Under the pieces are notes generated by a model that did not search any database, was not told the origin of the DNA, and was given only the letters and a program-made list of their open reading frames with translations. A stretch of DNA of 64,000 bases, from contig NZ_VRKQ01000010.1 in the NCBI RefSeq assembly GCF_008056315.1, positions 248,001 through 312,000 of the forward strand, given 5' to 3'. The DNA is from Seonamhaeicola maritimus. Its GTDB lineage: Bacteria > Bacteroidota > Bacteroidia > Flavobacteriales > Flavobacteriaceae. This document shows, piece by piece, positions 53,972-62,900 of the stretch. Position 1 is the first letter of the stretch. Each line of letters begins with the position of its first letter. Both the position numbers and the translations under genes were made by a program.

Positions 53972-53974
53972 GGT

Positions 53975-54541
53975 TTACTTATAAAAACCTTCATCAAACC
54001 CGTCAATAGGATTCTTTTTATGTTTCATGTTTTCGGTTCTAATCTTATCTTGCAACATCAGCATTCCTTCTAACAAAGCCTCAGGTCTTGGAGGGCACCC
54101 AGGCACATAAACATCAACTGGAATCACATGATCTGCTCCTTTTACCACTGAATATGTATTATAGAAAAAAGGACCTCCAGATATTGCACAAGCACCCATG
54201 GCTATAACATATCTTGGTTCAGCCATTTGATCATATAATCGACGTAAAACTGGTGCCATTTTATTTACAATGGTACCTGCAATAATTATTAAATCTGCTT
54301 GACGAGGGGAAGGGCGTGCAACTTCAAACCCGAATCTAGAATAATCATGTCTAGCTGCTCCGGTTTGCATCATTTCTATAGCACAACAGCTTGTTCCGAA
54401 GTACAAAGACCATAAGGAATTTGAACGTCCCCAATTAATAATTTTATCTAAAGAAGTCACCACAATATTGGCGCCATTTCCAGCAGGAATTACTTTCCCT
54501 GGAAAATCATCTGGTATTTTATACGTGTTATCTACTCCCAT
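53975..54541 (-). CDS. nuoB: NADH-quinone oxidoreductase subunit B
   Basis: About 188 residues from the ATG at 54541 (MGVDN; an in-frame ATG at 54562 is possible but overlaps nuoA by 31 bp). Carries the N2 cluster: [20 protein letters not shown] and [14 protein letters not shown] provide the four Cys. Electron donor to quinone. Overlaps nuoA by 10 bp. Confidence 0.95.
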   Translation of the reverse strand: MGVDNTYKIPDDFPGKVIPAGNGANIVVTSLDKIINWGRSNSLWSLYFGTSCCAIEMMQTGAARHDYSRFGFEVARPSPRQADLIIIAGTIVNKMAPVLRRLYDQMAEPRYVIAMGACAISGGPFFYNTYSVVKGADHVIPVDVYVPGCPPRPEALLEGMLMLQDKIRTENMKHKKNPIDGFDEGFYK

Positions 54542-54882
54542 TTTAATGCGCCTTTTTTCCATGCATAAAGTAACCCTAAACCAAGAATAACAAGGAAAAT
54601 TAATATCTCAATAAATGCTATTCCTCCAATATCACCAAAGACAACCGCCCAAGGAACTAAAAAGGCTACTTCTACATCAAAAATCAAAAATAAAATGGCA
54701 AAAAGATAATACCCAACTTTAAACTGAACCCAAGTTGGTCCGATGGTTTTCATACCACTTTCATAGGGCTCTCTTTTCTGCGGGTTATCAGATTTATGCG
54801 AAACTAAATTTGATAAAAAGTTTGCGCCTGCAACTAAAACAACACCGGCAAGAAAAAAAACAATAATGGCTTCTGAACCCAT
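54532..54882 (-). CDS. nuoA: NADH-quinone oxidoreductase subunit A
   Basis: A 116-residue three-span subunit: [38 protein letters not shown] and a basic end. First nuo gene of the operon. It is preceded by korB with only 12 bp between, so korAB and nuo are very likely one transcript. Confidence 0.95.
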   Translation of the reverse strand: MGSEAIIVFFLAGVVLVAGANFLSNLVSHKSDNPQKREPYESGMKTIGPTWVQFKVGYYLFAILFLIFDVEVAFLVPWAVVFGDIGGIAFIEILIFLVILGLGLLYAWKKGALKWE

Positions 54883-54894
54883 AAATTATATTAT

Positions 54895-55908
54895 TTATTC
54901 AACTTCGTAAGTATCTCCTGAAAAGAACAAATCATCGGTCACACTAAATTTTGAATTTGCTTTAACTGCTCCTATCTGGTCATTCTTTCTTTCCTCCAAT
55001 GTCACATCATCAAAACTTCTAATAATTCCCGTAACCTTTGGATAATACATTCTTACCAACATTTGATGTAAAGTTGGATCTGGTTCTTTAGCATCATGCA
55101 CCAAAATATCATCTTCGGTGACACCATTCTCTCCAATGGTTACCACTTCTAGTTTTAGTCCTTTTAAAACAAGTCCTTTATCTCTTTCTTTACCAAAAAC
55201 CATGGGTTTACCATGTTCAACAAATAACTGCTTATCTGCCCTAACTGCTTTATCTGTAAATTCATCATAACAACCATCATTGAAAATAGGGCAATTTTGC
55301 ATCACTTCAATTAAAGAAGTTCCCTTAAACTTTTCTGCTTCAATAAACAACTGAGTCATTTCTTTTGGCGTATTCCCACCAATTCTTGCAAAGAAACGCG
55401 CTTGGGCTCCAATAGCTAATTCTCCAGCAGAAAAGGGTGGTTGTGTGTTTCCGTAAGGAGATGATTTTGTTTTTTGTCCCACCACAGACGTTGGAGAAAA
55501 CTGACCTTTTGTTAAACCATATATTTCATTATTAAAAAGAATAATGTTTAAATCTACATTACGTCTTAAAGCATGTATAAAATGATTGCCTCCAATTGCC
55601 ATAGAATCGCCATCACCAGTAATTACCCAAACGCTCAAATCTGGGTTAGCTAATTTGGTTCCGGTTGCAATTGCAGGAGCTCTACCATGAATACTATGCA
55701 TACCATAGGTATCCATATAATATGGAAAACGAGAGGAACATCCTATTCCTGATATAAAAACAACATCTTCTTTTTTAACGCCCATTTCAGGAAGCGCTTT
55801 TTGCATTGCGCGCAAAATAACGTAGTCATCACATCCTGGGCACCATCTAACTTCTTGATCGCTGGAAAAATCTTTGAAAGTGTATTTCTTTTCAACTGTA
55901 GTATCCAT
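54895..55908 (-). CDS. korB: 2-oxoacid:ferredoxin oxidoreductase subunit beta (KorB type)
   Basis: A 337-residue TPP-binding beta subunit: RWCPGCDDYVIL and ISGIGCSSRFPYYM supply cluster Cys (Cys23, Cys26 and another near 58), and GDGDSMAIGGNHFIHALRRN with NLNIILFNNEIYGLTKGQ is the TPP/Mg site. With KorA it oxidises 2-oxoglutarate to succinyl-CoA, reducing ferredoxin; another 2-oxoacid cannot be excluded. Directly before nuoA, 12 bp. Confidence 0.9.
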   Translation of the reverse strand: MDTTVEKKYTFKDFSSDQEVRWCPGCDDYVILRAMQKALPEMGVKKEDVVFISGIGCSSRFPYYMDTYGMHSIHGRAPAIATGTKLANPDLSVWVITGDGDSMAIGGNHFIHALRRNVDLNIILFNNEIYGLTKGQFSPTSVVGQKTKSSPYGNTQPPFSAGELAIGAQARFFARIGGNTPKEMTQLFIEAEKFKGTSLIEVMQNCPIFNDGCYDEFTDKAVRADKQLFVEHGKPMVFGKERDKGLVLKGLKLEVVTIGENGVTEDDILVHDAKEPDPTLHQMLVRMYYPKVTGIIRSFDDVTLEERKNDQIGAVKANSKFSVTDDLFFSGDTYEVE

Positions 55909-55909
55909 A

Positions 55910-57766
55910 TTATTTCAGCAATTGTTTAAATTTTTGAACTAACTCTTCATTACCAAATGGTAATCCTTGAATCTTATTGAACTGCAAAATATCGAAGTCA
56001 TTAAAATTCAATTTCAACACTTTTGCAAATTGACCACTATTCAATTCACAAACTACAATTTTCTTAAATCGTTTTAATACCTCAACCGTATTTTTAGGCA
56101 GCGGATTTATATAATTAAAATGAGCAAACCCTATGGTTTTAATCCCTTCTTCTCTTAAATGTTTTATTGATGAATACAATGATCCATAAGTGCCTCCCCA
56201 ACCAATTACAAGTAAATCACCTTCATCAGCAAACTCAGGAACTAGTTCTGGTATTGAATTTTGAGCACGCTTTATTTTCTCAGCTCTAATATTAACCATG
56301 TATTCATGATTATCTGGCACATAAGACACATTTCCGCTCACACGATCTTTTTCTAAACCACCGACCCTATGTTCTAAACCTGGTGTCCCGGGTAATGCCC
56401 AAGAACGTGCCAAAGTCTTTTCATCTCTATCATAAGGATGCCAATTTTCTTTTGCCACTTGAATTATATTATTGTTAATCTCAGGCATATCTTTTACAGA
56501 CTTAATCTTCCATGGTGCAGACCCGTTGGCAATATATCCATCTGTTAACAACACCACTGGAGTCATATACTCTAGCGTTAGCTTTGAGGCTTCATAAGCA
56601 AAGTCAAAGCAATTTGACGGCGTACTAGCAGCTATAACAATAATAGGACTTTCACCGTTTCTTCCATATAATGTTTGTAGTAAGTCTGATTGCTCAGTTT
56701 TTGTTGGCAATCCGGTTGATGGACCACCTCTCTGTACATTTACCACAACTAAAGGCATTTCAATCATCATCGCTAATCCTAATGCCTCTCCTTTTAATGC
56801 TAACCCTGGTCCAGATGTGGTAGTAAGCGCCAAACTCCCAGCAAAGGAAGCTCCAATTGCAGAGGTAATTCCTGCTATTTCATCTTCAGCCTGAAATGTT
56901 TTAACGCCAAAATGTTGATGTTTTGCTAATTCATGAAGAATGTCTGAAGCTGGTGTAATAGGATATGACCCCAAAAACAAATCTAACCCACATTTCTCTG
57001 ATGCAGCTAAAAACCCCCAGGCTGTAGCTGTATTCCCCATGATTATCCTGTAAGTCCCAGAGGCCATTTTCGCAGGAGCAACTGTATAAGAATTTGGAAT
57101 TAACTCCAGAGTTTCAGCAAAATAATAACCTGTATTCAAAACCTTTGTATTGGCTTCAATTAAATGAGGTTTAGAGCTAAACTTCTTCTTAAAGAAATCT
57201 ATGGTATGGTCTGTAGATCTATCATACATCCAATAAACCATACCCAATGCAAACATATTTTTACTTCGGGTGATACTTTTATTATCTAGTCCTTCAACAT
57301 CCTTTAAAGTCTCTTTGGTTAATGATGTCATGGTAACTTCAATAACTTGATAATTTTCTAAACTACCATCTTCTAAAGGATTACTCTCATACTGTGCTTT
57401 TTCCAAGTTCTTTTTAGTAAAAGCATCGGTATCAACAATAATTGTATGCCCAGGTTTAACAGCATGCAGATTTGTTTTTAAACCAGCCGGATTCATGGCT
57501 ACCAATAAATCTACTTCGTCACCAGGAGTACTAATCTCTACACTACCAATGTGTACTTGAAAACCAGACACACCATACAAACTGCCTTGAGGTGCTCTAA
57601 TTTCTGCCGGATAATTAGGAAAAGTAGCAATATCATTACCAAACATTGCTGAGGTATCAGAAAACTGCGTCCCGGTTAATTGCATTCCGTCACCGGAGTC
57701 ACCAACAAATCTAATTATTACCGCTTCAAGCGTTTCTTGTTGGTGATTAGTTTTAGTTGTCGCCAT
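55910..57766 (-). CDS. korA: 2-oxoacid:ferredoxin oxidoreductase subunit alpha (fused gamma-alpha)
   Basis: A 618-residue fused gamma-alpha chain: gamma domain in residues 15-195 (VRFVGDSGDGMQLTGTQF, FPNYPAEIRAPQGSLYG), alpha domain after about residue 235 (GSYPITPASDILHELAK, FQAEDEIAGITSAIGASFAG, TTTSGPGLALKGEALGLAMM, QRGGPSTGLPTKTEQSDL), ending in the transketolase-C-like part. Partner of KorB, whose start is 1 bp after its stop. Has its own promoter. Confidence 0.9.
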   Translation of the reverse strand: MATTKTNHQQETLEAVIIRFVGDSGDGMQLTGTQFSDTSAMFGNDIATFPNYPAEIRAPQGSLYGVSGFQVHIGSVEISTPGDEVDLLVAMNPAGLKTNLHAVKPGHTIIVDTDAFTKKNLEKAQYESNPLEDGSLENYQVIEVTMTSLTKETLKDVEGLDNKSITRSKNMFALGMVYWMYDRSTDHTIDFFKKKFSSKPHLIEANTKVLNTGYYFAETLELIPNSYTVAPAKMASGTYRIIMGNTATAWGFLAASEKCGLDLFLGSYPITPASDILHELAKHQHFGVKTFQAEDEIAGITSAIGASFAGSLALTTTSGPGLALKGEALGLAMMIEMPLVVVNVQRGGPSTGLPTKTEQSDLLQTLYGRNGESPIIVIAASTPSNCFDFAYEASKLTLEYMTPVVLLTDGYIANGSAPWKIKSVKDMPEINNNIIQVAKENWHPYDRDEKTLARSWALPGTPGLEHRVGGLEKDRVSGNVSYVPDNHEYMVNIRAEKIKRAQNSIPELVPEFADEGDLLVIGWGGTYGSLYSSIKHLREEGIKTIGFAHFNYINPLPKNTVEVLKRFKKIVVCELNSGQFAKVLKLNFNDFDILQFNKIQGLPFGNEELVQKFKQLLK

Positions 57767-57835
57767 GCATTAAAAAAAGTTAAAAAATCTAATTAAATTT
57801 ATTAAAAATCTCTAATTTTATCGATATGTAAGTTT

Positions 57836-57843
57836 CAAATATA
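57836..57843 (-). promoter_or_regulatory. -7 box of the korAB-nuo operon
   Basis: On the minus strand TATATTTG matches TAnnTTTG, 69 bp before the korA ATG. No clean TTG at the correct spacing was seen. It lies in the 171-bp region shared with the divergent ferredoxin gene. Confidence 0.55.
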
Positions 57844-57937
57844 ATTTTACTTTTCAGTAAGAAACATGAAATTTATCATATAATCATTACTGAAAGAAAT
57901 ATATTTTTACAAATCATGTCTTAAAAATAAATAAATT

Positions 57938-58288
57938 ATGGCGATTATAATAACCGATGAATGCATTAATTGTGATGCTTGTGTTGCAGAGTGTCCTAAT
58001 AATGCAATTTATGAGCCCGATCAAGAATGGGCCTTTTCCGATGAGACTGCTTTAAGCGGCACTGTTACACTTCCTAATGGAGAAGAAGTTGATGCAGATG
58101 AAATGAACGAACCTGTTTCTGATGAGTTCTATTTTATTGTACCAGATAAGTGTACCGAATGTAAAGGATTCCATGAAGAACCTCAGTGTGCTTCTGTATG
58201 TCCGGTAGATTGTTGTATTCCTGATGAAGACCGTGTTGAGTCAGAAGATGAATTACTAGAGAAAAAGGCTTGGTTACACGCCGAATAG
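57938..58288 (+). CDS. 4Fe-4S dicluster ferredoxin, Alvin-type
   Basis: A 116-residue ferredoxin with clusters from Cys9, 12, 15, 19 and Cys72, 75, 84, 88. Cluster 2 has the eight-residue insert between its second and third Cys (CTECKGFHEEPQC) characteristic of the Allochromatium-type (Alvin) 2[4Fe-4S] ferredoxins. A further acidic insert of about 50 residues (20-70) separates the two cluster motifs, longer than usual. Likely the carrier linking KorAB and PFOR to complex I; that role is inference from position. Confidence 0.9.
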   Translation: MAIIITDECINCDACVAECPNNAIYEPDQEWAFSDETALSGTVTLPNGEEVDADEMNEPVSDEFYFIVPDKCTECKGFHEEPQCASVCPVDCCIPDEDRVESEDELLEKKAWLHAE

Positions 58289-58607
58289 TATTTTCAACCT
58301 TAACTAAGGCTGAATTACAAGTTTGAGGGCTTACTTCAAACTATAAACTTATGAATACACTTGAGGGTTTCTCGTTATGAGAAGCCCTCTTTTTTTATTC
58401 TTCTACAAAGCTTACTCCCTGATGACATGACAATTATCATAGTCTGCGAGTCTTAATCCTTATAACTTTAGACAAATTTAGTTAGAAAGACCTAGGAGAT
58501 TTTGTCTTTGTTTTAATCTTAATAGGTCTAGTTATAATCAGAAATTTAACAATAAGCAAATGCTCTTGCTTAGTAAATTTCATATTGTTTAATAATATAC
58601 CTTTATT
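58289..58607. other. Intergenic region between ferredoxin and nifJ
   Basis: 319 bp. It holds the ferredoxin terminator (58363-58397) and an imperfect dyad ATGACAATTATCAT (58427-58440), otherwise nothing recognisable. No exact TAnnTTTG box lies at a suitable distance from the nifJ ATG. Confidence 0.5.
58363..58397 (+). terminator. Terminator after the dicluster ferredoxin
   Basis: Stem GAGGGTTTCTC / GAGAAGCCCTC (11 bp with one G-U pair), loop GTTAT, followed by seven T. Confidence 0.92.
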
Positions 58608-61600
58608 ATGAAGAAAGAATTTCCAAAATTAATTTGTGATGCTAATGAGGCCGTGGCAAGAGTTGCACATAAAACAAACGAAGTGTGCGCTATTTACCCC
58701 ATAACACCGGCATCACCTATGGGTGAACATGTTGATGTTTATAGCTCGAAAGGGCAAAAAAACATTTGGGATAATGTCCCTAGAATAGTTGAAATGCAAA
58801 GTGAAGGCGGTGCCGCAGGTGCTGTTCATGGATCATTACAGGCAGGAGCCTTAACAACTACGTTTACCGCTTCCCAGGGGTTATTATTAATGATTCCAAA
58901 CATGTATAAAATTGCAGGAGAGCTATTACCTTCTGTTATTCATGTAGCCGCAAGAACTGTTGCAACTCATGCTTTATCAATATTTGGTGATCACTCCGAT
59001 GTTATGGCAACTAGACAAACTGGGTTCTCCATGTTGTTTGGAGGTTCAGTTCAAGAAGCGCATGACTTTGCATTAATATCTCAAGTTGCTTCATTAAAAT
59101 CTAGAATACCTTTCTTAAATATATTTGATGGTTTTAGAACGTCTCATGAGATTTCTAAAATTGATGGTGTAACTGATGATATCATTAAAGACATGATGCC
59201 AGAAGATGAAATAATGGCTCATAAAAAAAGATCATTAGACCCAGACAATCCTGTTATTAGAGGAACATCTCAGAATCCAGATGTGTTCTTCCAAGCAAGA
59301 GAAGCTGCCAATTCTTTTTACGAAAAAGTACCTGGTATAGTAGATAGGACTATGGATGAATTCTATGAGCACACAGGAAGACGTTATAGCTTGTTCTATT
59401 ATGTTGGACACCCTGAAGCCGAAAGGATTATCGTAATTATGGGTTCTGGCCAAGGCCCTGTCATGGAAACTGTTGACGCCATGGTGAAAAATGGCGAAAA
59501 AGTTGGAGCTGTTATAGTTCGTTTATTTAGACCATTCTCTATAAGTCATTTTGTTGATGCTATTCCAGATACTGTTAAGAATGTTGCTGTATTAGACAGA
59601 ACAAAAGAACCAGGTAGTTTAGGAGAACCTCTTTATCAAGATGTTATAACTGCATTCAATGAAAGTGAAAGAGGTATGCCTGAAATTATTGGTGGGCGGT
59701 ACGGATTAAGTTCAAAAGAATTTGACCCTGCCATGGTTAAGGCTGTATTTGATGAATTAAGCAAACCTCAACCTAAAAATCACTTCACTATAGGTATTAA
59801 TGATGATGTTACACATACCAGTTTAGAAATTGGAGACAGATTTAAAACTGCGAAAAACACATTTAACTGTATGTTCTTCGGATTAGGTTCAGATGGTACA
59901 GTTGGTGCCAACAAAAACTCCATTAAGATTATTGGTGAAACCACTGATAATTATGTTCAAGGGTATTTTGTTTATGACTCGAAAAAAGCGGGTGCCCAAA
60001 CCATATCGCATTTACGCTTTGGACCAGATCCAATCTATTCAACCTATTTAATTCATAAGGCTAACTTTGTAGCTTGTCATCAATTTAACTTTATTCAAAA
60101 GTATGATATATTAAATCACGCTAAAAAAGGCGGCACATTCTTATTAAACTCACCTTATGATAAAGATGAGATTTGGGATGAACTTCCAAAATTAATGCAA
60201 GATGAAATTATTAAAAACGAATTAGAGTTTTACGTAATTAACGCATCAAAAGTTGCTCAAGAAGCTAAATTAGGTAAGCGTACTAATACGGTTTTACAAA
60301 CGTGTTTCTTTGCCATTTCTGGAGTTTTACCTAAAGACGAAGCAATAGATAAAATTAAAGAAGCCATTGTAAAATCTTACTCTAAAAAAGGTGAATCTGT
60401 AGTTCAAATGAACTTTAATGCGGTAGATAAATCGCTTGAAAATCTTCAAAAGGTAGATTACCCGAAACAAATTACTAATAACAATGAGCTCAAACCTATA
60501 ATGACAGGTGATGCTGATCCGTTTGTACGGGAAATTTTAGGTAAAATTCTAGCAGGAAAAGGTGACGAATTACCTGTTAGTGCTTTCCCTGTAGATGGAA
60601 CGTTCCCAACAGGAACTACACAGTTTGAGAAAAGAGGTATTGCAGATTTTGTTCCAGTTTGGGATGATGAAAATATTTGTACACAATGTAATAAATGTGT
60701 TGCTATTTGTCCGCATGCAGCCATTAGAGCAAAAGTTGTAAGTAATAGTGAATTAGAGGGCGCTCCTGCTTCATTAAAGGCTGTTCCGGCTAAAGGTAGA
60801 CCATTTTCTAAAGACGAAGAATCTTATGTGCTTCAGGTGTCTGCTCAAGATTGTACTGGTTGTGATCTATGTGTAGCCGTATGTCCTGCGGTAAGTAAGG
60901 AAGACCCTGACTTTAAGTCTATCAATATGCATAGTAAGCTTAAAGTTGAAGTTGAAGAAGATGCTAATTGGGATTATTTTGTGAATTTACCAGATTACAA
61001 CAGGTCAGAGTTACAGATTACAAATGTTAAAGGATCGCAGTTCTTAGAGCCATTATTTGAATTCTCAGGCGCATGTTCAGGTTGTGGTGAAACACCATAC
61101 ATAAAATTATTGACACAATTATATGGAGATAGTATTTTAATAGCTAATGCCACGGGTTGTTCTTCTATTTATGGAGGAAACCTTCCAACAACGCCTTATA
61201 AAACCAATAAATTTGGTAGAGGTCCTGCATGGGCTAATTCTTTATTTGAAGACAATGCTGAATTTGGTATGGGAATGAAGTTAGCTTTATCTAAAAAACA
61301 AGAATATTCTATTAGTTTATTAAAAGGATTAGAAAATGAAGTTGGAACCGAATTGGTTGAGGCCATTTTGAACAATCCTGAAAAGACAGAAGCCGAAAAA
61401 GCTGAGAACTTTGCCAACCTAGATAAGTTGAGAGTTAAATTAGAAACCATTGATAATCCTAATGCTAAAAAACTAGCACAATTAACGGAGTACCTACGCA
61501 GAAAATCTGTTTGGATACTTGGTGGTGATGGTTGGGCTTATGATATTGGTTATGGTGGTGTTGACCATGTATTAGCCTCTGGAGAGAACATCAATATTAT

Positions 61601-62138
61601 GGTGTTAGATACAGAAATTTATTCAAATACCGGTGGACAAACCTCAAAAGCTACACCTTTAGGCGCCAGTGCTAAATTCTCTGTTTCTGGTAAACGTACA
61701 AGCAAGAAAAGTTTAGCGTTACAAGCTGTTTCTTATAGTAATGTTTATGTAGCTCAAATTGCCATGGGAGCTAAAGATCTTCAATCTTTGAAAGCTATTG
61801 AAGAAGCTGAAGCTTATGATGGACCATCATTAATTATTGCTTATTCGCATTGTGGTGATCACGGTTATAACCTTCGTGATGGAGCCTTACAGCAAGAAAA
61901 AGCAGTACAAAGTGGTTACTGGCCATTATTTAGATTCGACCCATCTAAACCAAAAGGCAAGAAGTTTAAATTAGATTCTAAAGCACCTTCTATTCCGCTT
62001 AAAGACTTTATGTATAACGAAACACGTTTTACAACAGTTGTTAGACAAAACGCGGAACTTGGCGCTCAATTATTAGAGCGTGCTCAAGATGAAGTTAACA
62101 CCAATTGGGAGCGTTTAGAACTTTACAGAGACATGTAA
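58608..62138 (+). CDS. nifJ: Pyruvate:ferredoxin (flavodoxin) oxidoreductase
   Basis: The 1176-residue enzyme is a complete one-chain PFOR: domain I/II start (DANEAVARVAHKTNEVCAIY PITPASPMGEH), gamma-like middle (FGLGSDGTVGANKNSIKIIG), two 4Fe-4S motifs at Cys691 (CTQCNKCVAICP) and Cys749 (CTGCDLCVAVCP), the proximal cluster with CSGCGE at 823 and the TPP site GGDGWAYDIGYGG near 972. It converts pyruvate plus CoA to acetyl-CoA, CO2 and reduced ferredoxin. Length matches the family. Its own transcription unit, divergent from kor/nuo. Confidence 0.97.
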   Translation: MKKEFPKLICDANEAVARVAHKTNEVCAIYPITPASPMGEHVDVYSSKGQKNIWDNVPRIVEMQSEGGAAGAVHGSLQAGALTTTFTASQGLLLMIPNMYKIAGELLPSVIHVAARTVATHALSIFGDHSDVMATRQTGFSMLFGGSVQEAHDFALISQVASLKSRIPFLNIFDGFRTSHEISKIDGVTDDIIKDMMPEDEIMAHKKRSLDPDNPVIRGTSQNPDVFFQAREAANSFYEKVPGIVDRTMDEFYEHTGRRYSLFYYVGHPEAERIIVIMGSGQGPVMETVDAMVKNGEKVGAVIVRLFRPFSISHFVDAIPDTVKNVAVLDRTKEPGSLGEPLYQDVITAFNESERGMPEIIGGRYGLSSKEFDPAMVKAVFDELSKPQPKNHFTIGINDDVTHTSLEIGDRFKTAKNTFNCMFFGLGSDGTVGANKNSIKIIGETTDNYVQGYFVYDSKKAGAQTISHLRFGPDPIYSTYLIHKANFVACHQFNFIQKYDILNHAKKGGTFLLNSPYDKDEIWDELPKLMQDEIIKNELEFYVINASKVAQEAKLGKRTNTVLQTCFFAISGVLPKDEAIDKIKEAIVKSYSKKGESVVQMNFNAVDKSLENLQKVDYPKQITNNNELKPIMTGDADPFVREILGKILAGKGDELPVSAFPVDGTFPTGTTQFEKRGIADFVPVWDDENICTQCNKCVAICPHAAIRAKVVSNSELEGAPASLKAVPAKGRPFSKDEESYVLQVSAQDCTGCDLCVAVCPAVSKEDPDFKSINMHSKLKVEVEEDANWDYFVNLPDYNRSELQITNVKGSQFLEPLFEFSGACSGCGETPYIKLLTQLYGDSILIANATGCSSIYGGNLPTTPYKTNKFGRGPAWANSLFEDNAEFGMGMKLALSKKQEYSISLLKGLENEVGTELVEAILNNPEKTEAEKAENFANLDKLRVKLETIDNPNAKKLAQLTEYLRRKSVWILGGDGWAYDIGYGGVDHVLASGENINIMVLDTEIYSNTGGQTSKATPLGASAKFSVSGKRTSKKSLALQAVSYSNVYVAQIAMGAKDLQSLKAIEEAEAYDGPSLIIAYSHCGDHGYNLRDGALQQEKAVQSGYWPLFRFDPSKPKGKKFKLDSKAPSIPLKDFMYNETRFTTVVRQNAELGAQLLERAQDEVNTNWERLELYRDM

Positions 62139-62174
62139 AACACATAATTGTGTTTACTTTATAATTAGATCAGA

Positions 62175-62214
62175 AACATTCTAACTAGTGCCATTCAGTG
62201 CTAGTTAGAATGTT
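62175..62214. repeat. 14-bp perfect inverted repeat after nifJ
   Basis: AACATTCTAACTAG (62175-62188) and CTAGTTAGAATGTT (62201-62214) with a 12-nt loop. It lacks a T run on the plus side, so it is not a classical terminator. Possibly a 3' stabilising hairpin or an operator. Confidence 0.75.
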
Positions 62215-62250
62215 AAAAAGAAAGACTGTTAACTAAACACATTATTAATT

Positions 62251-62625
62251 ATGGAACCAAATGCAGATAAACTTTTTTTGACTGCCATTGATAAGCTCAA
62301 TAAAGCCAATAAAGAGCTATATAAACCCGAAGAAGATGTTGTAGCATATTCTGTTTGTAAAAATTCACAATATGCCATTGAAAATTTTCTAAAAGGATAT
62401 TTAATAAAAAAAGGAGTTGACACTAGTAGTTTAGAAACAATAGCGCAACTTTATGAGGCATGCAAAAAAATAAATATCAATTTTGAAAAAGTTGATTTAT
62501 CAGATTTTCAATGCTTATCTCATAAAATAGATTCAAGATATTGCAATGAATATGGTAAAGTAAACAGTTGCTTTGCTTCTGCTGATGATTTGGATACTTT
62601 CCTTAGGAAGGAAAAAATCATATAA
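62251..62625 (+). CDS. HEPN-like domain protein
   Basis: A 124-residue helical protein. The layout (LFLTAIDKLNKANKEL, the AYSVCKNSQYAIENFLKGYLIKKGV core and the spaced C-terminal helices) agrees with HEPN-domain proteins, but the toxin-type R-x4-6-H motif is not present; instead SHKIDSRYC and FLRKEK are seen, so RNase activity is not supported. It follows nifJ by 112 bp. No antitoxin-like nucleotidyltransferase is next to it. Function unknown. Confidence 0.6.
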   Translation: MEPNADKLFLTAIDKLNKANKELYKPEEDVVAYSVCKNSQYAIENFLKGYLIKKGVDTSSLETIAQLYEACKKININFEKVDLSDFQCLSHKIDSRYCNEYGKVNSCFASADDLDTFLRKEKII

Positions 62626-62652
62626 TTGGTCTAAACTTACTAAAATAGAAAA

Positions 62653-62895
62653 TTAAACCTCAATATTAACAACTTCCTCTATCTGTGGAGCATACTTTTT
62701 AATAGTCATTTCCACACCAGATTTTAATGTCATTTGATTAACACTACATCCAACACAGGCTCCCTGCAGTTGCACGCGCACAAGCTTATCATTCTCAATA
62801 GACAATAAGGAAATGTCTCCTCCATCACTTTGTAGAAACGGGCGAATCTCTTCTAAAGCCTTTTCAACATTTAATTTTAATTCTTCTGAACTCAT
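62653..62895 (-). CDS. NifU C-terminal domain protein (FeS scaffold)
   Basis: An 80-residue NifU-domain protein (NfuA-like) with EIRPFLQSDGGDISLLSIE and the CVGC pair that ligates a shared [4Fe-4S] cluster in a dimer. It carries clusters to target proteins. Coded 5 bp behind mrp, a pairing common in Bacteroidota, and near the FeS-rich kor, nuo and nifJ genes. Confidence 0.93.
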   Translation of the reverse strand: MSSEELKLNVEKALEEIRPFLQSDGGDISLLSIENDKLVRVQLQGACVGCSVNQMTLKSGVEMTIKKYAPQIEEVVNIEV

Positions 62896-62900
62896 ATTTC

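Noticed and set aside
62251-62625. HEPN toxin of a toxin-antitoxin system
   Set aside because: No R-x4-6-H catalytic motif and no neighbouring nucleotidyltransferase antitoxin.
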